DNA of 41,236 bases from Clostridiales bacterium. GTDB lineage: Bacteria > Bacillota > Clostridia > Christensenellales > Aristaeellaceae. Shown here in pieces: positions 26,441-35,833 of the stretch; within the stretch, counting starts at the first letter, position 1; each line of letters opens with the position of its first letter. The stretch lies in contig JALEIQ010000262.1 of the NCBI GenBank assembly GCA_022769795.1, positions 1 through 41,236 of the forward strand, given 5' to 3'. Both the position numbers and the translations under genes were made by a program. Below the pieces are notes generated by a model, which saw nothing but the letters and a program-made list of their open reading frames with translations, did no database searches and was not told where the DNA came from.

Positions 26441-27489
26441 GCGCCGCCGCGCGGCGCGAAGGCTGGCTGGACGGCCTGCGCATCCTGGCTGCCTTTCTGG
26501 TCATCGTTAACCATACCAACAGCTACGTGTTCAAAGCCGCCTTGCCCGTTCAGGCGGAATGGTGGCTGTCCATCGCGCTATATTACCTGAGCAAAATCGC
26601 GGTGCCGCTGTTTGTAATGATTTCCGGCGCATGCCTGCTGCCCAAACGGGATGGCTGGCGCACGGCGGGCCGCCGCGCCCTGCGCGTGGTGCTGGTTCTG
26701 CTGCTTTTCTCCTACGGCTATTATGCCTATGACGCATGGGTGAACTGGGGACTGTGGCCGCGCCTGGCTGATCTGGGCGCATTCCTGAACCTGGTTTGGA
26801 CGCAGCAGATTACCGATTCGTTCTGGTATTTATATTTCTATCTTGGACTGATGGCGATGCTGCCCTTTTTGCAGCGGCTGGCGCAGGCCCTGCGCGGGCG
26901 GGAGCTTCTGGGCCTGCTGGGTGCGTGCTTCTTCCTGGACGGGCTGTGGCCGCTGATTGCGCACTATGCGCCGGGGCTTGCGGCGCCCTCCTTCTTTCAG
27001 GTGCCGCTGTTTACCGCCTATATTGGCCTGTTCTTCGCGGGGTATTGGATACGCGGCCTGAAAGCGCCCTCGCGCGGGCAAATGCTGGGAGCCGGGCTTG
27101 GCCTGGCAGCCTGCCTCGCGGTGAGCGTCGCGCTCACCCGCATCGAATACGGCCTGGTTGCTCCCGGCGAAAAGTACTGGTTCATGGACGACCGCCTGCA
27201 TCCCGCCCTGCCCACGGTTCTGGCGGCCATGTGCATGCTGCTGCTGTTCAGGGGCTGGCTGTCCCGGCCTTCCTCCCGCGCGCTTGCGGAGCTGGGCGGT
27301 TGCGCCTTTGGCATATACCTGGTACAGGATTGGCTAATTGCGCAAAGCCGCTACCGGCTGTTTGAGCCGCTGTGCGGGGTTTTGCCCGCCTTTCCCTCGG
27401 CCATACTTTGGGAAATCGCCGTGTTTGCGGCGGCGCTTGCCGCGGCCTGGCTGCTCAGGCGCATTCCCGGCCTCAAAAGGCTATTATAA
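26437..27489 (+). CDS. Acyltransferase_3/OafA-like membrane acyltransferase, GTG start overlapping the argH stop
   Basis: REGWLDGLRILAAFLVIVNHTNSY...; multiple TM segments; GTGA overlap at 26437-26440. Confidence 0.85.
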   Translation: MSAAARREGWLDGLRILAAFLVIVNHTNSYVFKAALPVQAEWWLSIALYYLSKIAVPLFVMISGACLLPKRDGWRTAGRRALRVVLVLLLFSYGYYAYDAWVNWGLWPRLADLGAFLNLVWTQQITDSFWYLYFYLGLMAMLPFLQRLAQALRGRELLGLLGACFFLDGLWPLIAHYAPGLAAPSFFQVPLFTAYIGLFFAGYWIRGLKAPSRGQMLGAGLGLAACLAVSVALTRIEYGLVAPGEKYWFMDDRLHPALPTVLAAMCMLLLFRGWLSRPSSRALAELGGCAFGIYLVQDWLIAQSRYRLFEPLCGVLPAFPSAILWEIAVFAAALAAAWLLRRIPGLKRLL

Positions 27490-27514
27490 TCAATCAGCCG
27501 CTTTGTAGCTGCCT

Positions 27515-28003
27515 TCACAGCTTCCGAAGCGGCTTTTCAAACACCTCATATTCGTGACCATAGAGCGGCGCGTCGCATACATAGCGGTATCCCGCTCCCG
27601 CATACAGGCCGTGCGCGATGAAGTTGCGCACGTCGCACAGCAGGTGTACGGCGCGGTAGCCCAGCGCGTCCGCCAAATCCTCTACAGCGCTTAGCAGCCG
27701 CCTGCCCTCTCCCTGGCCCTGCCTGCCGGGTGAAAGGCATAGGCGGCACAGCACACAGGGCGCGGCGGTATACCGAAAGCCCAGCGGCATATCCTCAATA
27801 TCGTCCCAGCGCAGAAGGGTTGCCGCGGCCAGCAGCTCCGTTCCCTCCCGCCATATATACAGGGTTCCTTCCCGAATATCCCCATCAACGATCTGCGCGT
27901 TGGGGTAGGTATCGTCCCAGCAGCAAACGTCTCCCGCCGCGCAGGCACGGTAAAGCGTCAGGATTTCCGCCGCGTCCGCGGGCACAGCCTGTATCAATCG
28001 CAT
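27515..28003 (-). CDS. GNAT family N-acetyltransferase
   Basis: MRLIQAVPADAAEILTLYRAC...; LCLSPGRQGQGEGRRLLSAVEDLADALGYRAVHLLCDVRN. Confidence 0.85.
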   Translation of the reverse strand: MRLIQAVPADAAEILTLYRACAAGDVCCWDDTYPNAQIVDGDIREGTLYIWREGTELLAAATLLRWDDIEDMPLGFRYTAAPCVLCRLCLSPGRQGQGEGRRLLSAVEDLADALGYRAVHLLCDVRNFIAHGLYAGAGYRYVCDAPLYGHEYEVFEKPLRKL

Positions 28004-28024
28004 GCTTTTGACTCCATCAACGAG

Positions 28025-28062
28025 AAAAATCCGGCGCGCCGCCTGGCGGCACGCACCGGATG
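28025..28062 (-). terminator. Terminator at the 3' end of the carbohydrate operon
   Basis: Minus strand atccggtgcgtgccgccaggcggcgcgccggat followed by TTTTT. Confidence 0.7.
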
Positions 28063-28108
28063 ATTGTAGCGTTTTTCATTCTGTTTGGCAACCACACAGG
28101 AGCGACGT

Positions 28109-29158
28109 TTACTTCTGCACATAGGTGAAACGCTCCCAGGGGATGTCCACGGGCGCTCCCCGGCTTAGAATCTCATCAACGTGCATCAGCAGCGGCAACT
28201 CCTCCAAAGCGATTTCGCCCCGTTCCGCGCGCACGCGCATGGCCCTGGCAACGCGCACCGCCACCACGAGCGATTCCAGCGTTACGCCGTTTAGCTCGCG
28301 CCGCACCCCGTCAACGTCCATGCCGCGCCCCAGCAGGATTCCCGCCAAGCGGGTACGGCCTCCGTAAACGGTCACATACAGGTCGCCGACGCCCAGCCAC
28401 AGGTTATTGAGATCCTTCACGCCCTGAAGGGTTAAAAGCCGGTACATTTCGCGCGAGGCCTGGCCAAACACGGCGGCCTGGGAGTTAAAGTGCAGTTCGC
28501 TGTCCAGGCCAAAGGCTTTCTGGTTTACGCCAATGGTCAGCGCAATGCCAAGGGCGAAGCCGTTTTTAAGCGCAACGGCGCTTTCAACGCCCATCACATC
28601 GCTTGACAGGCTGATGTGATAATAGCTGGTCTGCAACAGGCTTTTGGCTTCTTTAAGGGCCTCCATGTCCCAGCCGCAGAAGGCGACCTCCGTTTGGTCA
28701 TGCGCCACAAGCTCATAGCTGGTACAGGGCCCCCCAATGGCCATCAGCGTCAGCCTCCTGCCCAGCTTTTCCAGCTTGTCCTTCCAAAGATAGGGGTAGG
28801 GCAGCAATTGGCCGTCCGGCGTATCCATCAGCCCCTTGGTAACGGTAAGCACCTTAACGCCATCGGGAATCCTGGGAAGCACCTGCTCGCTAAACCATTC
28901 CACGCCAAAGCTGCTTACGCCGCCAATGACCAGTTCGGCGTTTTCCAGCGCCTGCTCCATCTCCTCAATCTGGTAATAGCGCACGCCGTTGGGAAAATCC
29001 TTGGAAAACTTGGGATGCCGCCCCGTTTTACGGCAGGCGTCTATGATTTCCCTGTCCAGGTGCGTTCCCACCAGGCGCACCTCATGGCCGTTTTCACGCG
29101 CCGGGAAGGCCAGGGCGGACCCCATCATCCCCGCGCCAACAATCGTAATCACAGCCAT
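28109..29158 (-). CDS. GpsA-like NAD(P)-dependent glycerol-3-phosphate-dehydrogenase family protein
   Basis: ITIVGAGMMGSALAFPARENGHEVRLVGT; VTKGLMDTPDGQ; GVESAVALKNGFALGIALTIG; GVGDLYVTVYGGRTRLAGILLGRG. Confidence 0.85.
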   Translation of the reverse strand: MAVITIVGAGMMGSALAFPARENGHEVRLVGTHLDREIIDACRKTGRHPKFSKDFPNGVRYYQIEEMEQALENAELVIGGVSSFGVEWFSEQVLPRIPDGVKVLTVTKGLMDTPDGQLLPYPYLWKDKLEKLGRRLTLMAIGGPCTSYELVAHDQTEVAFCGWDMEALKEAKSLLQTSYYHISLSSDVMGVESAVALKNGFALGIALTIGVNQKAFGLDSELHFNSQAAVFGQASREMYRLLTLQGVKDLNNLWLGVGDLYVTVYGGRTRLAGILLGRGMDVDGVRRELNGVTLESLVVAVRVARAMRVRAERGEIALEELPLLMHVDEILSRGAPVDIPWERFTYVQK

Positions 29159-29182
29159 AGGCTTTTCCTCCTTTAGGGCTTT

Positions 29183-30115
29183 TTACGCGATCTTTTGAAT
29201 CGTAACCTCAGGATACAGCCGCTGGTAATCAGCCTCGCAAAAGTCGCCCGTGTAAAGACTCAGCGCGTTTGCGGCGGAAACGGCGAGCGCCATGCGGAAG
29301 CAGTCGCATACCGGCTGCTTCCGGGCAAAGCCCACCGCAAAGCCCGCCACCATGCTGTCGCCGCAGCCCACGGTATTCTTCGGGGTGATCAGCGGAGGCT
29401 TGCCCAGATAGGTGCCCTCATCGCAGGCCAGCAAAGCGCCCTCCGCCCCCATGGACACGACCACATACCGGGTTCCCTTTTGATGCAGGCTTTGGGCCGC
29501 CGCCGCCAGCGATTCCAGGTCCGCGGGCGCATACCCCAATAGCTGCGCAATTTCGTCCGTATTGGGCTTGATAAAGGTCGGGCACTCGGCTGCGGCGGCC
29601 ACCAGCCTTTCCCCGCTGGTATCTACCATAACCGGTACGTCCGCGGCCTTGCAGCGGCGTATCAGCTGGCAGTAAGCGTCCGCGGGAACGCCCTTTGGCA
29701 CGCTGCCGCTGATGGCCACCACGCCCGCGTTAGGCAGCTGGGCCTCAAAATCCTTATAGAAGCGTGAAAGCTCCTCCACGCTCACAGCCGCGCCGGGTTC
29801 CAGATATTCCGTGGATTTTCCGTTGGAGAGATCCCAGCAGTTGATGCAGCAGCGCGTTTCCCCCTTCACATGGGTAAACGCGCAGCGCACCTCTGGCTGG
29901 CAAATCAGCGATTCCAGATACTGCCCGTTCAGGCCGCCGGTAAAGCCCATTGCCGTCACGGTTTCCCCAAGCTTCGCGGCCACACGGCTCACATTCAGGC
30001 CCTTTCCGCCCGCCGAGTTGTGCGCCTCCTGAACCCGCATCACCGTTTCAGGCTGAACGGAGGGCAGCAGATACAGCTTATCAATGGACGCGTTTAGCGT
30101 AACAGTAAGTATCAT
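29183..30115 (-). CDS. PfkB-family 1-phosphofructokinase/tagatose-6-phosphate-kinase-like sugar kinase
   Basis: ILTVTLNASIDKLYLL; SAGGKGLNVSRVAAKLGE; FIKPNTDEIAQLLG; NTVGCGDSMVAGFAVG. Confidence 0.9.
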   Translation of the reverse strand: MILTVTLNASIDKLYLLPSVQPETVMRVQEAHNSAGGKGLNVSRVAAKLGETVTAMGFTGGLNGQYLESLICQPEVRCAFTHVKGETRCCINCWDLSNGKSTEYLEPGAAVSVEELSRFYKDFEAQLPNAGVVAISGSVPKGVPADAYCQLIRRCKAADVPVMVDTSGERLVAAAAECPTFIKPNTDEIAQLLGYAPADLESLAAAAQSLHQKGTRYVVVSMGAEGALLACDEGTYLGKPPLITPKNTVGCGDSMVAGFAVGFARKQPVCDCFRMALAVSAANALSLYTGDFCEADYQRLYPEVTIQKIA

Positions 30116-30124
30116 ACTTGCCCC

Positions 30125-31171
30125 TCACTCATTCACCAGCATAACCTTGCCATGCACGCTGGACGGGTCGTCATAAAGCTGGAAAGCCTCCCACGCCCGG
30201 CTCATGGGATAGGTACGGAAAATGAAGGCCGGATCAAATTTCAGCTCGCCCGTCGCAAAGTAATCAGCCGTCAACTGCCATTCCCGGCCCGGGAAGGGAG
30301 CGGAATAGCTCATCCAGCTGCCGGTGAGGAAAAACTCCTTGCGGTTCATGTTTTCCCATTGCGCGGGCGTAAAGGTCAGGTCATTGTGCGGCGTTCCTAT
30401 AAAGGTTACATGCGATTTGTTGCCCGCAACCTCAAAGCAGATGCGGTCCGTCACCGGGTTGCCGGCGGTTTCAAACACATGGTCATACCCCGCGCCGCCG
30501 GTAAGCGCCATTGCTTTTTCGTACCACCCATCCTTGCGGGTGTTAATCAGCTCATCCGCGCCCATGCGCTTGGCCAATTCCAGGCGGCTGTCATCCACGT
30601 CAAACACCACCAGCTTCCGCGAACCAAGGATCTTGGCCCACTGGGCCGTAAAGATACCAATCGTGCCGCAGCCCACAACCGCCACGTTGCCGCCGCCGGT
30701 ATACCCGCCCTGGAACAGGCCGTGCAGCGCCACGGTGGACGGCTCAAACATGGCTGCCTGCGTATAGGGAATGGAAGGGTCGTACTTTACAATGTTTCCT
30801 TCCGGAACCACAACATAATCGGCAAAGCTGCCCTGCTGGCGGCTGCCTATAAAGCTATAGTGCTTGCACAGCGAAAAGTTTCCCTGCTGGCAATCGCTGC
30901 ACTGCATGCAGGGCACCAGCGGGGCGGCGGTTACCGTATCGCCAACCTGCACGCTTTCAACGCCCTGGCCCACTTCCACAACATCGCCGCTGAACTCATG
31001 GCCCAGCACAATGGGATAATAATGCGCGCCGTTATGAAGCACGCGCGGCACATCGCTGCCGCAGATTCCTGTGGCGCGGATATGCACCTTTACCTGCCCC
31101 GGCCCGCAAACCGGTGTTTCCCAATCCGTATAGCGCAGGTCACGATTGTTGTATAATACAGCAGCTTTCAT
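30125..31171 (-). CDS. Zinc-dependent medium-chain dehydrogenase, galactitol-1-phosphate-5-dehydrogenase (GatD)-like
   Basis: GICGSDVPRVLHNGAHYYPIVLGHEFSGDVVEVG; VPCMQCSDCQQGNFSLCKHYSFIGSRQQGSFADYVVVPE; NRKEFFLTGSWMSYSAPFPGREW. Confidence 0.85.
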   Translation of the reverse strand: MKAAVLYNNRDLRYTDWETPVCGPGQVKVHIRATGICGSDVPRVLHNGAHYYPIVLGHEFSGDVVEVGQGVESVQVGDTVTAAPLVPCMQCSDCQQGNFSLCKHYSFIGSRQQGSFADYVVVPEGNIVKYDPSIPYTQAAMFEPSTVALHGLFQGGYTGGGNVAVVGCGTIGIFTAQWAKILGSRKLVVFDVDDSRLELAKRMGADELINTRKDGWYEKAMALTGGAGYDHVFETAGNPVTDRICFEVAGNKSHVTFIGTPHNDLTFTPAQWENMNRKEFFLTGSWMSYSAPFPGREWQLTADYFATGELKFDPAFIFRTYPMSRAWEAFQLYDDPSSVHGKVMLVNE

Positions 31172-31204
31172 ACTCTTAAAGGCTCCTTTTCCTCATTTTT
31201 TATG

Positions 31205-32671
31205 TTACCTGTATAGGGAATACATTTCCGTAATCAGCTTTCGATACAGCGTATATTGGCGCTGGTACACCTGCTTTTCCTCAGGCTCGTACCGGCTTGC
31301 CACCTTTATTCCCTTCGCGGCGTCCTCCGGGCTGTTAAAAACGCCCGTTCCCAGCCCGGCCAAAACAGCCGCTCCTCTTGCCGCGGCTGTTTCCGCCTGA
31401 GCCACCTCTATGCGCCTTCCGGTCACATCGGCCTTGATTTGCATCCACACGGGGCTTTTTCCGCTGCCGCCGGTAGAGCGCATTACGATTGTTTCGCCGC
31501 CCGTTTCGGCAGCCGTTTCCAGGTTGTGCCGAAGCGAATACGCAACGCCCTCCATGACCGCGCGAATCATCTCGCGCCTGCCAACGGAAAAACCGAGTCC
31601 GTAAAAAACGCCTTTTGCGTCCGGGTTCCACAGCGGGCTGCGTTCGCCCACCATAAAAGGAAGAAAAATCACGCCGTCGCTTCCGGCGGGCACTCCGGAG
31701 GCAGCCTCGCTCATCTGCTCAAAATCCATATCCGGGCAAAACTGCTCCCGGAACCATTTCAGCGCTCCGCCTCCGCCGGTCGTGCCACCCTGTAGCAGCC
31801 ACCTTTGCGCAATCACATGGCGGCTGAGAATCAAGGCGGGATTGGGCGCGCAGGTTTCCATGCATATGCTCATGCCGCCGGCCTGTCCGCCCTGCTCCTG
31901 GGTCTGCCCCGCCTGTGTCACGCCCACGCCCAGCGCGCTGCACGCGGCGTCCAGCCCGCCCGCAACCACGGGCGTTCCCGCCGTGAGCCCGGTCAGGGCC
32001 GCAGCCTCGGCCGTCACCCGTCCAATGATTTCGCAGCACTCGTGAATGTCCGGCAGCAGGCGCGTTTCAACGCCCAGTTCCCTGGCAAGCTGCCTATTCC
32101 AGACGCCCCGCGCCATATCAAAGCAGTTCCAGCCATAGCCCTGGGAAACATCCTGCGTGACCGCCCCGGTCAGGCGGTAGGCGATAAAGCTATTGGACTG
32201 AAGCACCTTCTCCGTTTTTTGATAAAGGCTGGGAAAACGCTTCCGAAACCAAAGAACCTTCGGCAGCGTATAGCTTGGGGTAACGGGATTGCCCGAGCAC
32301 GAAAACAGCGCTTCCCTTCCCACGGCCCGCAGCATATCGCCGCATTCCTCACGGGCGCGGGTGTCCGTCCAGATTGGGGACGCGCAAAGAACGTTTCCGT
32401 GCGCGTCTATGGGAATCATGGCCCAGCTTTGCCCGTCTATCCCAATTCCCACGATGTCCGCCGGATTTATCCCGGTTTGGGACAGCACGCTGCGCACCGC
32501 GCTCACCGCGCCCTGCCACCACAGCTCCGGATCCTGCTCGGCCCATCCGGCTTGGGGATAGCAAACGCTGTAGGCGCTGTCCGCAGCACCGGTCAGCGCG
32601 CCATCCGTTCCAAACAGGGCGGCCTTGCATGCGGAGGTCCCGATATCGATGCCCAGAAGAAAGCTGCTCAT
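31205..32671 (-). CDS. FGGY-family carbohydrate kinase, annotated-as-xylulokinase type
   Basis: LLGIDIGTSACKAALFGTDG; GIGIDGQSWAMIPID; VVAGGLDAACSALGVGV; FLPFMVGERSPLWNPDAKGVFYGL; STGGSGKSPVWMQIKADVTGRRIEV. Confidence 0.9.
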   Translation of the reverse strand: MSSFLLGIDIGTSACKAALFGTDGALTGAADSAYSVCYPQAGWAEQDPELWWQGAVSAVRSVLSQTGINPADIVGIGIDGQSWAMIPIDAHGNVLCASPIWTDTRAREECGDMLRAVGREALFSCSGNPVTPSYTLPKVLWFRKRFPSLYQKTEKVLQSNSFIAYRLTGAVTQDVSQGYGWNCFDMARGVWNRQLARELGVETRLLPDIHECCEIIGRVTAEAAALTGLTAGTPVVAGGLDAACSALGVGVTQAGQTQEQGGQAGGMSICMETCAPNPALILSRHVIAQRWLLQGGTTGGGGALKWFREQFCPDMDFEQMSEAASGVPAGSDGVIFLPFMVGERSPLWNPDAKGVFYGLGFSVGRREMIRAVMEGVAYSLRHNLETAAETGGETIVMRSTGGSGKSPVWMQIKADVTGRRIEVAQAETAAARGAAVLAGLGTGVFNSPEDAAKGIKVASRYEPEEKQVYQRQYTLYRKLITEMYSLYR

Positions 32672-32672
32672 A

Positions 32673-33512
32673 TCAGGCCTTCCCGTCGCTGCCGCATACG
32701 CGGATCAGCTCGCATACGCGGCTTGTCACCGCCGCCCTGGCCGCGCCAAGATACTTCTTGGGGTCAAAGGCGTTCGGGTTTTCCGCGATGTATGCCTTGG
32801 CCGCGTTGGTGAAGGTGATGCTCAAATCCGTGGCGTAATTCACCTTGCTGACGCCGCGGCGGATGCATTCCCGAACCGTTTCATCCGGCACGCCGCTTGT
32901 GCCGTGGAGCACCAGAGGATTGCTTACTCTTTCGGCAATTTCGCCAAGCCGCCCCAAATCCAGCTTCGGCTCGGCCTTATAAACGCCGTGCGCCGTGCCG
33001 ATTGCGGGCGCAAAGCTGCAAATGCCCGTCCGGCGTACAAATTCCTCCGCCTGCTGCGGGTCGGTGTACGCCACACCGGCGGAATGGCCGTCCTCCTTCC
33101 CGCCAACGGTGCCAAGCTCAGCCTCCACGGGCAGCTCCCCCGCCATTTCCACTACACGGCGCGATAAAGCCACGTTTTCCTCAAACGGCAGCAGCGACCC
33201 ATCGATCATTACGGAAGTGTAGCCCTGCTTTACGCAGTATTCGGCCAGCTCAAAGGAATTTCCATGGTCAAGGTGCAGCGCCACAGGCACCTTTGCGGCG
33301 GCGGCAAGGCGGCTAACCATGCCCGCAAAAATCATGGGATCGGCATATTTCAGCGTGCCCGGCGTGGTTTGTATCATCACCGGGGCGCGCATCTCCTGCG
33401 CTCCCGCAATAATCGCCTGCACCATTTCCATATTTTCGGCGTTAAACGCTCCTATGGCATACTTTCCCGCGCGAGCCGCGGTAAGCATCTCTCTTGCTGT
33501 AACAAAGGGCAT
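32673..33512 (-). CDS. Class II fructose/tagatose-bisphosphate aldolase
   Basis: YAIGAFNAENMEMVQAIIAGA; VALHLDHGNSFELAEYCVKQGYTSVMIDGSLLPFEENV; EAELGTVGGKEDG; LVLHGTSGVPDETVRECIRRGVSKVNYATDL. Confidence 0.95.
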   Translation of the reverse strand: MPFVTAREMLTAARAGKYAIGAFNAENMEMVQAIIAGAQEMRAPVMIQTTPGTLKYADPMIFAGMVSRLAAAAKVPVALHLDHGNSFELAEYCVKQGYTSVMIDGSLLPFEENVALSRRVVEMAGELPVEAELGTVGGKEDGHSAGVAYTDPQQAEEFVRRTGICSFAPAIGTAHGVYKAEPKLDLGRLGEIAERVSNPLVLHGTSGVPDETVRECIRRGVSKVNYATDLSITFTNAAKAYIAENPNAFDPKKYLGAARAAVTSRVCELIRVCGSDGKA

Positions 33513-33599
33513 ACTAGCTCCTCCTTCGTATGTTTTACCAGAATTGATTGGAACATCAGGAAAGGGATGACCGGGCGCGCAAGGGCGCGCCGGGCCGCT

Positions 33600-34901
33600 T
33601 TACCGCAATATTTCCCAAACCACCCTTCCGTCCGTATCAGGCATTTCAAGGCCCAGGCTGGCGGCTACCGTGAGCGCGATGTCCACAATTCCCGCCCGCT
33701 CAACAACGGCGCCCGCCTTGATATCCGGCCCAAAAGCAAGGAGAGTTGGCTGCGGCCCCTTATCGGGATGATATCCGTGGGTGCCGTGCGCCAGCTTGTA
33801 ATCGCTCGTGTCCACCGGGCGCACAACCGGAGCCTTCCAATCGTTCCCGAACGAATACGTTCCGTCCGTTTCCAGCACGAAGCTAAACCCGCCCGACAGG
33901 TGCTCCATTCGCTTTGTTTCCTCTACCGTCCATACGCGCTCGATGCCATACGCGCCCTCCTGCCGCGCCTGCTCGAGCACGGCGCGGGTCTTTTCCCAAA
34001 CCGCGCGGTTTTCAGGCTCCTTCAGCCAAACCTGGCACGATGCGCCCGTTGATTTGCAAATTGCCTCATAATCCTTAACGGTGCCGTCCGGCCCGAGCTC
34101 AATCAGCCCCGCGCGCTGCAAAAGCACATTGGGATGGATGCTCCCGCGCACGTCGATCTGCCCATGGTCGCTTACGACGAACACGTTGGTCTGCTCCCTG
34201 ATTCCGGCCAGCTCCAGCGCCTGGAGAATATCGCCCAGCCACAGGTCGCACTCGTGCAGGCCGTGAACGGTCTTTGGGGAGAACACGCCGGTTTCATGGC
34301 GATAGCCGTCCACATTGCCAGGGTGCATCATCAGCAGGTTTGGCCGAAACTCTCGAAGCATATCGCATGCGCACGCATGGATGAATTCGTCCGTCCAGGG
34401 ATGCTTGCGCAGGTGCCCGCGGGTAAGGTGAATGTTGCGCCGGACGATTTGCATAACCTCCTCGTTTGACCCCGCGTCCCGGAAGCATTCCGCCTCGTCC
34501 TGCGAGGCGTCCTGCGGCCAGTACTCGTCAATCAGCCAATCGATATGCGGATGGTTGCCCGTAACAGGCCAGAACACGGCTGCGGTCGTCATGCCGTGCG
34601 CCTTGGCGCAGTCAAAGATATCCGGCACCTTCACAATGTCGTGAAAGTGTTCCCACTTGGAGGAAATTTCGCCAAGCACCGTTTTTTCGTTGTTGATTAC
34701 GCCGTGCCGGTCCGGATAGCAGCCCGTGCGCATGGTCGTATGGCAGGGATAGGTAATCGTGGGATAAATGGAACGGTTGCGTTTAATCACCGCGGCCTGG
34801 CCCCAGATGGAACCAAACGCGGGAAGCTCCTTGAGAACCGCTAGATCCTCATAGACCATCGCGTCCTCGGAAATCACAACGGCATATTTGCCTTTTCTCA
34901 T
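33600..34901 (-). CDS. Alkaline-phosphatase-superfamily phosphodiesterase/pyrophosphatase (NPP-like), no signal peptide
   Basis: SIYPTITYPCHTTMRTGCYPDRHGVINN nucleophile region; FVVSDHGQID; KLAHGTHGYHPDKGPQPTLLAFGPDI. Confidence 0.85.
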   Translation of the reverse strand: MRKGKYAVVISEDAMVYEDLAVLKELPAFGSIWGQAAVIKRNRSIYPTITYPCHTTMRTGCYPDRHGVINNEKTVLGEISSKWEHFHDIVKVPDIFDCAKAHGMTTAAVFWPVTGNHPHIDWLIDEYWPQDASQDEAECFRDAGSNEEVMQIVRRNIHLTRGHLRKHPWTDEFIHACACDMLREFRPNLLMMHPGNVDGYRHETGVFSPKTVHGLHECDLWLGDILQALELAGIREQTNVFVVSDHGQIDVRGSIHPNVLLQRAGLIELGPDGTVKDYEAICKSTGASCQVWLKEPENRAVWEKTRAVLEQARQEGAYGIERVWTVEETKRMEHLSGGFSFVLETDGTYSFGNDWKAPVVRPVDTSDYKLAHGTHGYHPDKGPQPTLLAFGPDIKAGAVVERAGIVDIALTVAASLGLEMPDTDGRVVWEILR

Positions 34902-34979
34902 GAACAATGCCTCCATTGAAGAAAGGATGCCCCTCCAAACCCGTTCGGACGAACACCCCTCCTTTGATAGACCTGCAAA

Positions 34980-35807
34980 TTATTTGATGCCGCTGTAGGC
35001 GAAAGCGCGCACAATGCGCTTATGGAACAGCGCGTAAACAAGAATGATAGGTACCACCAGAATCACGTTGCCGGCCATGATGATTTCCCAGTCGTAAGCG
35101 CCTTCCACATCGCGCAGAGCGGCGATACCCATGGTAAGCGGATAGACGTTGGTATTGGAAGCCATGATAAACGGCCAGAAGTAATCGTTCCAGGTGCTGA
35201 TGAAGCTCAGCATCAGAATGGATACCAGCGTCGCCTTGCCCATCGGCAGCATAACCTTCATCAGGATTTGGAACTCTCCGGCATTATCCAGCCGGGCGGA
35301 TTCAAGCAGCTCGTCTGGGATCTGCTTAAAATTCTGGCGCAGCAGGAAGATGCCGAACGCGTTCGCCGCGTGCGGGATAATCTGCGGCCACAGCGTCTTT
35401 AACCAGCCCAACGAGGACATCATGTTGAAGATGGAAATAAAGGTTACCTGCTGCGGAATCATAAACGCCACCATAACGATGCCGAACAGGAAGCCCCGCC
35501 CCTTGAATTCAAACTTTGCAAAGGCATAGGCGGCGGGAATCATAACGAGCGTTTGCAGCACCAGCGTGCCCACGCTCACCAGAACGCTGTTCCACAGGTA
35601 GGTAAGATAGGGGCCGGAATTCCATACCTTGGTAAAGTTTTCCCATTGCAGGCTCTGCGGCCAAAGGGACGGCGGAAACGCGATGGTTTCCTGATAGGTT
35701 TTGAAACCCGTAATAATCATCCAATAGAAGGGAAATATAAATATGACGATTAAAAGCAGCTTCAGGATTGCGCTGATAACGGAGCCTACGGTAATGCGCT
35801 TTTTCAT
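34980..35807 (-). CDS. Carbohydrate ABC transporter permease (MalG/UgpE type)
   Basis: Six-TM pattern with EAA-type loop (LLESARLDNAGEFQILMKVMLPMGKATL). Confidence 0.93.
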   Translation of the reverse strand: MKKRITVGSVISAILKLLLIVIFIFPFYWMIITGFKTYQETIAFPPSLWPQSLQWENFTKVWNSGPYLTYLWNSVLVSVGTLVLQTLVMIPAAYAFAKFEFKGRGFLFGIVMVAFMIPQQVTFISIFNMMSSLGWLKTLWPQIIPHAANAFGIFLLRQNFKQIPDELLESARLDNAGEFQILMKVMLPMGKATLVSILMLSFISTWNDYFWPFIMASNTNVYPLTMGIAALRDVEGAYDWEIIMAGNVILVVPIILVYALFHKRIVRAFAYSGIK

Positions 35808-35833
35808 ATCTTGACCTTTCCTCCTTCCACAGC

